From the NCBI GenBank assembly GCA_964408435.1, contig CAYOZL010000077.1, forward strand, positions 1-8,596: a stretch of DNA of 8,596 nucleotides, read 5' to 3'. Source of the stretch: CAYOZL01 sp964408435. Its GTDB lineage: Bacteria; Bdellovibrionota_C; UBA2361; SZUA-149; CAYOZL01. Shown piece after piece: positions 1 to 6,853 of this stretch; the stretch's first letter is position 1, and every line of letters begins with the position of its first letter. The notes under the pieces are model-generated. The model was given only the letters and a program-made list of their open reading frames with translations, searched no databases and was not told where the DNA came from. Position numbers and translations under genes: made by a program.

Positions 1-390
1 ATTTGAAAAATCATAATCTGTTTTAATAGGAACCAACAAACCTCCAGCGCCTTCAATTATTACCACATCATAATTTTCTTTTAACCAGGACACTCGTTCT
101 TTAATTAAATCGATATCAATTTCTACTTTGTCTTCTCTAGCTGCTAAATGTGGAGAAATAGGAAGAGTAAGTCTAAAATCATAAAAAACATCATTACAAA
201 CTTCAGCGATATAATCGACATCACTCTTGCCTTTAATATATCCACTTTCTATTGGCTTATAATAAGCTACTTTTTTATTTTGTTTTTGAAAATGCTCTAC
301 CAATAATCTAGAGCAATAAGTTTTTCCTACATCTGTATCAGTAGCAGAAACAAAAACTAATTTATTACTTAATTTAGCGCCTATGCTCAT
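1..390 (-). CDS. bioD: Dethiobiotin synthetase BioD, C-terminal part missing (window edge)
   Basis: BioD closes the ureido ring of dethiobiotin from 7,8-diaminononanoate, CO2 and ATP, the step before biotin synthase; it is cytoplasmic. The frame opens at ATG 390-388 and runs 130 codons to the window edge without a stop; the family is usually about 220-230 residues, so roughly the last 90 are outside. Visible motifs are a P-loop of the family type, TDTDVGKT (17-24), the substrate-binding KPIESG (45-50), SPHLAA (79-84) and EGAGG (113-117), all in the expected order and spacing. The start overlaps the end of the upstream cyclophilin gene by 17 nt, so it is probably translationally coupled and co-transcribed with it. 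No other biotin gene is seen here, and the upstream partners are envelope genes, which is an unusual place for bioD. No Shine-Dalgarno-like sequence precedes the ATG; the upstream bases are A/T only apart from one G. Identification is secure from the motifs. Confidence 0.95.
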   Translation of the reverse strand, partial: MSIGAKLSNKLVFVSATDTDVGKTYCSRLLVEHFQKQNKKVAYYKPIESGYIKGKSDVDYIAEVCNDVFYDFRLTLPISPHLAAREDKVEIDIDLIKERVSWLKENYDVVIIEGAGGLLVPIKTDYDFSN

Positions 391-1084
391 TTTTATTTTC
401 TATTATTTTTTTAAGGGCGTCTTGTTGTTGAATCATATCTCTATTTAGTTCTATTGGCTTATCTAATATTTGCTCTTTGTTGTTTTGTCTTTCTTGTTCT
501 ATCTTTCCCTCTATTTTTCTATGACTTGGATTTAAAATTACTTCTAAAATCTTATCCCCTTTCCTAAGTTTTTCTAAGGTTTTTAAACCTCTTACAACTT
601 GAGCAAAAGCTGTATAGTAACGATCTAAATCTGGCGCATCTCTAAGCATAATGTAAAACTGTGAACCATTAGATAAACGTTCCGGATTTACTTCAGCAGG
701 CAAACTTGCCCAGCCTAAAGTTCCAATCTTATGTTTAATCTTAGTACTAAACTCAGGAGGTAATTGCCAACCTGGGCCGCCTTTACCTGTTTTTGTAGGG
801 TCTCCACCTTGTAGTGCAAAACCAGGAGTATAACGATGAAAGATTGTCTCTTCTAAGATTTTCTTTTTTACTAAATGCTCAAAATTAGCAACGCTTATAG
901 GAGTTTCCTGCCTATAGAATTTAATAAGCAAGCTCCCCTTTGTTGTAACTATTTGTGCTGCCTCTGGAAGAGCTTTATAGCTAGCTGGCACTTTAAACGG
1001 GAGTTTACTATCAAGCTTTTGCTCTGCAAGAGCTTCTATTCTAAAATTTACGGCTAGGAAAAGAGTAAGTATACATAATTTCAT
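374..1084 (-). CDS. Secreted cyclophilin-type peptidyl-prolyl cis-trans isomerase
   Basis: Cyclophilins isomerise prolyl peptide bonds; this one should fold exported proteins in the periplasm. From ATG 1084-1082 it is 236 residues. MKLCILTLFLAVNF followed by RIEALA|EQ looks like a signal peptide with a cleavage site near residue 20. The cyclophilin core follows: FHR (82-84, with the catalytic Arg), FALQGGD (89-95), GSQFYI (140-145) and FAQVVRG (160-166). The usual Met of the FMxQGG active-site motif is Ala here. After the core comes a charged Lys/Glu/Gln-rich tail (about 185-236), probably helical. The frame is also open upstream to a TTG at 1156-1154, which overlaps the PBP1A stop codon (TTGA) and would give 260 residues. 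I prefer the ATG because it places the hydrophobic segment at the N-terminus. That ATG lies inside the 3' arm of a strong inverted repeat (see 1059-1147). Its end overlaps bioD by 17 nt. Family assignment is firm; the exact start is not. Confidence 0.88.
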   Translation of the reverse strand: MKLCILTLFLAVNFRIEALAEQKLDSKLPFKVPASYKALPEAAQIVTTKGSLLIKFYRQETPISVANFEHLVKKKILEETIFHRYTPGFALQGGDPTKTGKGGPGWQLPPEFSTKIKHKIGTLGWASLPAEVNPERLSNGSQFYIMLRDAPDLDRYYTAFAQVVRGLKTLEKLRKGDKILEVILNPSHRKIEGKIEQERQNNKEQILDKPIELNRDMIQQQDALKKIIENKNEHRR

Positions 1085-1147
1085 AAACTCAAGCGCAGTG
1101 CCCGTTAAGGCCGAGCCATTTATGAAACTATGTATACTTACTCTTTT
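1059..1147. repeat. 29-bp near-perfect inverted repeat with GC-rich 31-bp centre
   Basis: Arms 1059-1087 and 1119-1147 are reverse complements at 28 of 29 positions. The one mismatch (1078/1128) becomes a G-U wobble in minus-strand RNA, so the transcript can form an uninterrupted 29-bp stem. The centre (1088-1118) is 20/31 G+C, far above the AT-rich surroundings, and holds smaller complementary pieces (CTC/GAG and GCC/GGC). The element starts 6 nt after the PBP1A stop codon in the direction of transcription and ends inside the cyclophilin signal-peptide codons; the cyclophilin ATG (1084-1082) is in the distal arm. The stem is AT-rich and is followed by CCTAGCC, not a U-tract, so it is a poor intrinsic terminator. 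CTA occurs on both flanks (1054-1056, 1149-1151), too short to count as a target duplication. It could be a small palindromic insertion, an inverted duplication of the gene start, or an mRNA structure controlling the downstream gene. Confidence 0.95.
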
Positions 1148-1152
1148 ACTAA

Positions 1153-3447
1153 TCAAAACTCGCTGTTACTTAAATAATCTCTTGGAATCTCTAACTCTTC
1201 TACAGTGAACTTTGGTTCAGTTCCTGCCTTAAAGTATTCCGTAAAACCATTAGACGATAACCTACCCGATCTTAAATCAACATTTACTGGAGTTACTCCA
1301 TCAGGAATATTAAAATTCTGTGCAGGAGTGTCTTTAAGCCACTTTTTCATAAAAGAAATAAACGCAGGTCCAGCTGCTGAACCACCTGTTGCATACTTCC
1401 CTAGAGTCTTTTTAACGTCATGCCCTACCCATACACCAGCTGCCCACTCAGGAGTGTAACCAACAAACCATGCATCCATATATTCATTTGTAGTTCCTGT
1501 TTTACCAGCTACTGGCCTCCCTAAAACTTTTACACTTTGTGCTGTTCCTCTCTCAACAACTCCTCGCATCATATTAGCTAAAATAAAAGCATCTGCTGGG
1601 TCTTCTATTGCTTTTTGTTGATGAGGTATTTTTTCGTAAATAACATTTCCGTCACGATCTTTAATAGTCTTAATTACTATAGAGTCCGCTAACCAACCTT
1701 CTGCAGCTATTGCTCCGTAAGCCCTTACTAATTCTAATTGTTTAACTTCAGGAGTACCTAAGGCAATAGACATATTTGCAGGAATGTTAGAAGTAATTCC
1801 AAATTTTTTAATATTACTTATTACTCTCCTTACTCCTATCTTATCTAGTAGATATACAGAAACGACATTCCTAGACATTTCTAGTGCAGCTCTCATCGTA
1901 ATTGGTCCAAAAAACTTTAAATCAAAATTCTTTGGAGACCAAATAGTCCCATCTCCTGCAGGAAAGCTAATTGGAGAATCTGGAACTATTGTTGATGGAG
2001 AGTAATTTAAATTTTGTATGGCAGATAAATAAATAAAAGGTTTAAAAGCAGAACCTGGTTGCAGTAAGGCTTGTGTAGCTCTGTTGAATTGACTTTTTTG
2101 ATAACTAAAACCACCAATCAGAGCTTTAACTTCACCATTTAAAACATTCACTACTGACATAGCACTTTGAATATTAGGTGTTTGGTCTAATTTAAAACTT
2201 AGTTTTTCTTTATCTAGTAGTCTTACTTCTATCCAGCTATTAACTTTTACTTTTCTAATTGCTCTTTTTGCCCAACCAGATCTAGGTAATTTAACAGTAC
2301 CTGAGATTGAGCCAATTTGTATTTCTGCAGAGTTTCTAGATTTATTTACGCTATTAATTCTAGCTAAGTAAATCTTATCATCAGTTAAATCTTCCTTTGA
2401 TTTAACATCGGTATAGAAGGTATCGAACCATTTTTTTTGCTCAACTTCATTTGAAAGAGGTCCTCTCCAACCTTTCTTTTTATCTAAACTAAGTAAATTT
2501 TTTCTAACTGCATTCCTTGCATATTCGTATGCTTTTAAATTAACTGCAGTTTCAATAGTAAACCCCCCAGGAGACGTTTCATGTCCCTGCATGCCGTATT
2601 TTTCAAAAATAGATTTAGCTTCTATTATTGCATGCCTTGCATAGTAAGGAGCTGAATAAATTGTGTTTAGCTTAGTTTTTTGAACCTCTAATTCTTCAGA
2701 CTTTGCTGTGTCGTGTTGTTCCTGGGTAATAAAATTATTTTTAAGCATTTGCTCTAGAACATATTGTTGTCTAGCAATTGCGTGTTTTCTATTTTTTTCC
2801 TTTGCTAAAAAAGATGGCCTTTGAGGTAATCCAGCTAAATAAGCAGCCTGTGCAATGCTTAGCTCATTTAAGCTTGTTGCAAAGTGCATCTTTGCAGCAG
2901 CTTTTACCCCGTATGCATTTGAACCCAGAAAAATTTCATTTAAATAGATCCAAAGTATTTCATCCTTACTTAGTGCTTTTTCCAACCTGTAAGAAAGAAT
3001 AGCTTCTTTTGCTTTCCTTTCATAAGTTTTTTCTCTTGTTAGTAAAAGTGACTTTACTATTTGTTGAGTAATAGTTGAGGCACCTTGCTTACTATCTTTA
3101 CTTCTTAAATTTTTCCATACAGCTCTAATGATACCTTTAAAATCAATACCAGCATGCTCATAGAAGCTTGAATCTTCAGCGGCTAAAAAAGCATTCTTAA
3201 CTATGTCTGGAATCTCATCTGATGAAACTGGATATCTTTGCTCATCAAAAATTTCAGCAAGAACAGTTCCATCATCTGCAGTTAGAGTTGTAACTGCTTT
3301 AGGCTCGTAATCACTAATTTTACTAATTTGAGGTAAATCACCTGTAAGTCGGTTGTAAGTATAAAGAGCAAACAAACCTCCAGCTATTACTATAAAAAAT
3401 ATAGAGATACCGCTTATTAATAATATAAATTTAAAAAGTTTTTTCAT
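1153..3447 (-). CDS. mrcA: Class A penicillin-binding protein, PBP1A type (bifunctional peptidoglycan synthase)
   Basis: The protein polymerises lipid II into glycan strands and cross-links stem peptides, acting in the periplasm from an inner-membrane anchor. From ATG 3447-3445 it has 764 residues, a normal length for PBP1A. A transmembrane segment lies at about 8-30. The GT51 glycosyltransferase domain has EDSSFYEH with the catalytic Glu at 91, GASTITQQ (122-129), RKAKE (144-148) and ILWIYLNEIFLG (164-175). An OB-like linker probably lies around 330-430. The transpeptidase domain has the SxxK nucleophile motif SAFK (466-469), SRN (525-527) and KTGT (649-652), so both active sites look intact. 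The start overlaps the DUF4340 stop as TAATG; a TTG two codons upstream is open but less likely. The protein ends 68 nt before the cyclophilin ATG, the only sizeable gap in the operon. The symbol follows the E. coli PBP1A name and is by similarity of type only. Confidence 0.93.
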   Translation of the reverse strand: MKKLFKFILLISGISIFFIVIAGGLFALYTYNRLTGDLPQISKISDYEPKAVTTLTADDGTVLAEIFDEQRYPVSSDEIPDIVKNAFLAAEDSSFYEHAGIDFKGIIRAVWKNLRSKDSKQGASTITQQIVKSLLLTREKTYERKAKEAILSYRLEKALSKDEILWIYLNEIFLGSNAYGVKAAAKMHFATSLNELSIAQAAYLAGLPQRPSFLAKEKNRKHAIARQQYVLEQMLKNNFITQEQHDTAKSEELEVQKTKLNTIYSAPYYARHAIIEAKSIFEKYGMQGHETSPGGFTIETAVNLKAYEYARNAVRKNLLSLDKKKGWRGPLSNEVEQKKWFDTFYTDVKSKEDLTDDKIYLARINSVNKSRNSAEIQIGSISGTVKLPRSGWAKRAIRKVKVNSWIEVRLLDKEKLSFKLDQTPNIQSAMSVVNVLNGEVKALIGGFSYQKSQFNRATQALLQPGSAFKPFIYLSAIQNLNYSPSTIVPDSPISFPAGDGTIWSPKNFDLKFFGPITMRAALEMSRNVVSVYLLDKIGVRRVISNIKKFGITSNIPANMSIALGTPEVKQLELVRAYGAIAAEGWLADSIVIKTIKDRDGNVIYEKIPHQQKAIEDPADAFILANMMRGVVERGTAQSVKVLGRPVAGKTGTTNEYMDAWFVGYTPEWAAGVWVGHDVKKTLGKYATGGSAAGPAFISFMKKWLKDTPAQNFNIPDGVTPVNVDLRSGRLSSNGFTEYFKAGTEPKFTVEELEIPRDYLSNSEF

Positions 3448-4658
3448 TACCAAAAAATATCTTCAGGGCTAACTACTGCAGTGTATTCATTATTTACTTT
3501 AATATAAAGAGGAGCATCTACTCTATCTTTACTAATACCTGACTTAAGAGCCTCCCCAATTTCTATCTTTACTTTGTTTTTGTTACAAATAAAATCTACA
3601 ATTTTACTCTTATTAGACTTCTTAAACTCACTTAGACTAATTATATTAAGAGCATATAGATCTTTTACCTTAATTTTGTCACTATTAGCTATCTCACTAT
3701 CGAGCTTACAAGAAGACTCTAATATCTTCCTATTTCTAAAGAAATCGACTCCTCTTAACCAATCGTGAAAGGAACCTTTAAAAACTCGGTAAATAGTATT
3801 CCTGCCAACGACTTTCATATAATAGCTGCTAGGTAGTAGCTTACTTTTTTTAGTTTTAGAAAAAATTAAATCTATAACTTTACTGTTTTTATTAGCGCCT
3901 GAAAGAAGAAACCTTAAAGATAGAAAAGGAGAATTAAGACCATAGTTAGTTAAATCCTTATGAGGGTTATCAATAAAGTTTAGCACTTGAGAATTTTTAA
4001 CTTTAGATAAAGCTTTTGTTAATAAATTTGAATCAATAAAAAAATTATCATTTACCTTCCATCTACTATTTTGCTTTTTTATCACAATTGGCTTTGTACT
4101 AGCAGGAATAGCAACTATTGAGAGAATATCTTTATCATTAAAGCTAACTGGTTTTTTTGCCCTAAGTTTTAATAAATCAACATTTAAAAAATTAAAAATA
4201 TCATCATCTACTAAATAAATATTAGAATCGCCTTCTTTTTGAAAATACCTAAGCGAAGAAATTTCATTATAATCCCCAAAGCTATAAATTTCTCTAGTTT
4301 GGCCTGACTGTAGTGTTAGTACAAGCTTAGGAGGGTTTAAACCAAAATTTGATTGTTCTGCTTTAATAGATTTTATATTTTGAGCCTGAATAAGAATTTC
4401 TTTTAATTTACTTAGAAATTTTGCACTAACATTTGTAATTACTGGTTGATCAATTTGCCAGTTGTTAACTACATTACTACTAACATTGTTTTTTCTCGAG
4501 ACTCTAAAAATTGAATTTTGGTTTACGATGCTAAACCAATTTAATGTTTCAAAATTTTTGTTCGAAAGGAAGGTAAATTCTTCCTCCTTTTTAGGTTCAT
4601 AAAAGTATAAATAACCTAAAATTGAAGTAAGCAATAAAAGTATTAAAATCTTCTTCAT
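3447..4658 (-). CDS. DUF4340 membrane-anchored periplasmic protein
   Basis: 403 residues with a single N-terminal hydrophobic segment (about 4-19, MKKILILLLL...) and no lipobox Cys, so it is probably anchored in the inner membrane with the bulk in the periplasm. The body looks like DUF4340, a family commonly found beside GldG-type ABC genes. There are two similar halves. The first has NWQIDQP (66-72), then FGLNPPKLVLTL (105-116) and IYLV (147-150). The second has RWKVND (199-204), then YGLNSPFLSLRF (239-250) and TIYRVF (288-293). The distance from the Trp motif to the xGLN motif is 38-39 residues in both, which indicates an internal duplication. Its ATG overlaps the GldG-like stop (ATGA, 4 nt) and its stop shares one base with the PBP1A ATG, so it sits in the middle of the operon. 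The biochemical role is unknown; inferred to be a periplasmic partner of the ABC system. Confidence 0.85.
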   Translation of the reverse strand: MKKILILLLLTSILGYLYFYEPKKEEEFTFLSNKNFETLNWFSIVNQNSIFRVSRKNNVSSNVVNNWQIDQPVITNVSAKFLSKLKEILIQAQNIKSIKAEQSNFGLNPPKLVLTLQSGQTREIYSFGDYNEISSLRYFQKEGDSNIYLVDDDIFNFLNVDLLKLRAKKPVSFNDKDILSIVAIPASTKPIVIKKQNSRWKVNDNFFIDSNLLTKALSKVKNSQVLNFIDNPHKDLTNYGLNSPFLSLRFLLSGANKNSKVIDLIFSKTKKSKLLPSSYYMKVVGRNTIYRVFKGSFHDWLRGVDFFRNRKILESSCKLDSEIANSDKIKVKDLYALNIISLSEFKKSNKSKIVDFICNKNKVKIEIGEALKSGISKDRVDAPLYIKVNNEYTAVVSPEDIFW

Positions 4659-6115
4659 TCTTTTCTGTAGCTAATAAAACCTAATAGCAATATTATTTCA
4701 GGTAAAATTAAACCAGTAAGTAAATACATAATTTTTAAGCTCTTTTCCGGTATTAATTTTTTAGAGCCAGAAATTGTAGCGGCTCTAATACTTATTCCTT
4801 GTTTTTGCCCAATAACCCAGTTTAAACTATTTAGGAAAAAGTCTCTGTTAAATAAACTTCTAATGTTTATATTGTTAACAAAATCCGAATCACCAATAAC
4901 TACAAGCCTATTATTACTTTCACTTTCTTTAGCAACGGCTATAGATAAAGGTCCTTTTATATCTCCATCTTCATTAAATGCTGCTTGAGGTTTATCTGAA
5001 AAAATTGATTCTAAATCACTATCAGCCCAAGATAATGGGGAAGTAAACCCAAGTTCGTAAACTTTTTTTGTATTATTAGTATTCACTGTATTTGCAGTAC
5101 TTAAAATAATCTCTTTATTAAAACCTGCAGTAATTGCATGCTCACCGTAATCTTTAACTAAAGGTTGTAAAACTAAATTACCAATTTTACCTTGTTTGAT
5201 TTGCTCTTCAATAATTACATTTTTTCCAACTGTAATTCCTTGTTTAGATAAAAGTGAATTTAGATTCTGAGCGTTTTTTTGAGACTCGGTAAGAATAAGT
5301 ATACTACCTCCCTTATTCATAAAGTTTTCTATATTTGAAATTTCTTCAGGTAAAAAATCTCTAGAGATAGGCAGAATCACTAGAGCTGAAAGACCTGCTG
5401 GAATTTCAGTTAAAAGACTTGCGGTCCTAAGATTAATATTCTCTCCAAGAATTGCTTCTTTTAAAAATAAGAAACCTGTCTCAGAATCATCTTCAAGTTT
5501 TTCTCCTAAAATTAATACTTGATGCTCTTGTAGTCTAGTTAACTTTAAAATTGAATTAACAATACTTTGCTCATCTATATTCCTAACTAATTTTACTTCT
5601 TTATCTTTTCCTTCTATTGAAAAGTGAAGCGTATTTTTTTCACTCACTCCATATTTCTTAACTAACTGCGGAGCTTTAGTTGGGTCGATTGTCACTAATT
5701 CTAGTTTTTCAGATTTAAATCTTTCTAAAAGCTTTTCTAATTTAGGCTCAATTTTAGAATCAACAAAAAAGCCTCTAATAATTATTTTTTGTTTTAAATT
5801 CTTAATTACATTTTCAGTTTGCGGGGCTAGTGAAAAAACTTTTAAACTAGTGCTATCAAAATATAATGGATCTTTTTTTACTACTAATAAGTTTAAAAAA
5901 ATTATAAATGCTAAAAAAGATAATATGTATATAAAGTCGTATATCTCTATTTTTAAATTATTTAAATTTTTAACCCCACCACTAATTAGATAAAAACCAA
6001 TGCAGAGAAAACCTAATAAGAGATTTATACTTGAGAAATAATACAAATCTATATTTAGTATAAATTTGGATATCAATCCAAAAATTAAAAAAACTAAGCC
6101 TACTATTCCTGCCAT
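4655..6115 (-). CDS. GldG-like ABC transporter auxiliary protein
   Basis: 486 residues. Three hydrophobic segments near the N-terminus (about 4-22, 26-46, 58-78) and one at the C-terminus (about 462-481, ending in SYRKE) flank a large soluble region that should be periplasmic. That region begins with the family pattern of a short post-membrane strand, then SLAPQTENVIKNLKQKIIIR (about 90-110), and later has a domain with LVILPISRDFLPEEI and a glycine-rich turn (MNKGGSILIL). This arrangement is typical of the GldG / ABC-type auxiliary family (Pfam ABC_transp_aux), known in Bacteroidetes gliding motility and also present in many non-gliding Proteobacteria. It lies directly between the ABC-2 permease (13-nt overlap) and DUF4340 (4-nt overlap), the standard order for these systems. 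The transported substrate is unknown. No gliding-specific gene is seen here, so a motility role should not be assumed. Confidence 0.88.
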   Translation of the reverse strand: MAGIVGLVFLIFGLISKFILNIDLYYFSSINLLLGFLCIGFYLISGGVKNLNNLKIEIYDFIYILSFLAFIIFLNLLVVKKDPLYFDSTSLKVFSLAPQTENVIKNLKQKIIIRGFFVDSKIEPKLEKLLERFKSEKLELVTIDPTKAPQLVKKYGVSEKNTLHFSIEGKDKEVKLVRNIDEQSIVNSILKLTRLQEHQVLILGEKLEDDSETGFLFLKEAILGENINLRTASLLTEIPAGLSALVILPISRDFLPEEISNIENFMNKGGSILILTESQKNAQNLNSLLSKQGITVGKNVIIEEQIKQGKIGNLVLQPLVKDYGEHAITAGFNKEIILSTANTVNTNNTKKVYELGFTSPLSWADSDLESIFSDKPQAAFNEDGDIKGPLSIAVAKESESNNRLVVIGDSDFVNNINIRSLFNRDFFLNSLNWVIGQKQGISIRAATISGSKKLIPEKSLKIMYLLTGLILPEIILLLGFISYRKE

Positions 6116-6843
6116 TTCTTAAGTCTTCTATTAGAGATAAATAAACAAAGTGTAATAACACTTAAAAAATAACTTAAATCTACGCCTGTTATAACTCCTT
6201 GAATGCCTAATTGTAGATGTGAAGCAATAGAGAAATATTTTATAAACTCAGTTAGAGCTCCTAAATTAATAGTCTTAAGCATATACAAAATAAGTATTAA
6301 AACTACTGAACCAACAGCTGAAACTATTGGATTTTTAGTTAAAACAGAAACTAAAAGGGAAATTGCTATTATTGAAAAAGCATAAAGAGATAACGATAAA
6401 AAACCAATAAAAATAGGTAAGACTTCTGGATCTGAATTTAGAATTAAAATTAATGGATATATTAAACTAATAAGTAATAGTATTGTTGTAATTAAACAAA
6501 GAGAAAAATACTTTGCTAAAATAATTTCAAAATTACTTGCCTTAGATGAAAACAATAACTCTAAAGTGCCAAATTCTTTTTCATCAGAAAATGTCTTCAT
6601 CGCTAAGATAGGTAGAATAAAAATTAATAAAACTTCTAGTGTTCTATAGTAAGGAATTACTACCCATTGGTTTAAATTAGGACTTTGATGAATATAAGTT
6701 TTAACGTCTAAGTTGTATTGTTTTAAAAGAGTAAAAAAGAAAAAAGCACAAAGTAAAATAAAAACAGAACTTAAAGCAAAGACTAAAGGCGAGCTAAAAC
6801 TATTTTTAATATCCTTAGTTGCGATTGTTACTATGCTGTTCAT
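6103..6843 (-). CDS. ABC-2 type permease (GldF-like)
   Basis: Inner-membrane permease subunit of the ABC exporter encoded with the adjacent ATPase. It is 246 residues with six predicted hydrophobic segments, at about 20-41, 67-82, 108-130, 139-163, 170-188 and 222-238. Between the second and third lies KTFSDEKEFGTLELLFSS, the conserved cytoplasmic loop of GldF-type ABC-2 permeases that contacts the ATPase; the family pattern is an acidic-basic EEK followed by GTxELL. The ATG at 6843-6841 follows the ATPase stop after 10 nt, and the end (KWQE, TAG) overlaps the GldG-like start by 13 nt. Length is normal for the family. Substrate unknown. Confidence 0.9.
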   Translation of the reverse strand: MNSIVTIATKDIKNSFSSPLVFALSSVFILLCAFFFFTLLKQYNLDVKTYIHQSPNLNQWVVIPYYRTLEVLLIFILPILAMKTFSDEKEFGTLELLFSSKASNFEIILAKYFSLCLITTILLLISLIYPLILILNSDPEVLPIFIGFLSLSLYAFSIIAISLLVSVLTKNPIVSAVGSVVLILILYMLKTINLGALTEFIKYFSIASHLQLGIQGVITGVDLSYFLSVITLCLFISNRRLKKWQE

Positions 6844-6853
6844 ATTGGGCTAC

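Noticed and set aside
1059..1147. Palindrome as an intrinsic terminator for PBP1A
   Set aside because: The stem is AT-rich and the 3' side continues CCTAGCC with only four T residues before it; it also overlaps the coding start of the next gene, which is required for expression of cyclophilin and bioD.
1059..1147. Palindrome as an integron attC site
   Set aside because: The outer ends lack the inverse-core and core motifs (RYYYAAC / GTTRRRY). The GTTAAGG in the centre only partly resembles the core and sits in the loop, the wrong place.
875..3002. Plus-strand open frames of 60-84 codons across the cyclophilin and PBP1A genes
   Set aside because: They lie antisense within genes whose motifs are conserved in the minus frame, show no recognisable domains and have no promoter or ribosome site.
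5296..5305. Partial match to the palindrome arm (AATAAGTATAC-like) inside the GldG-like gene
   Set aside because: Only about ten AT-rich bases match, which is expected by chance at this composition.
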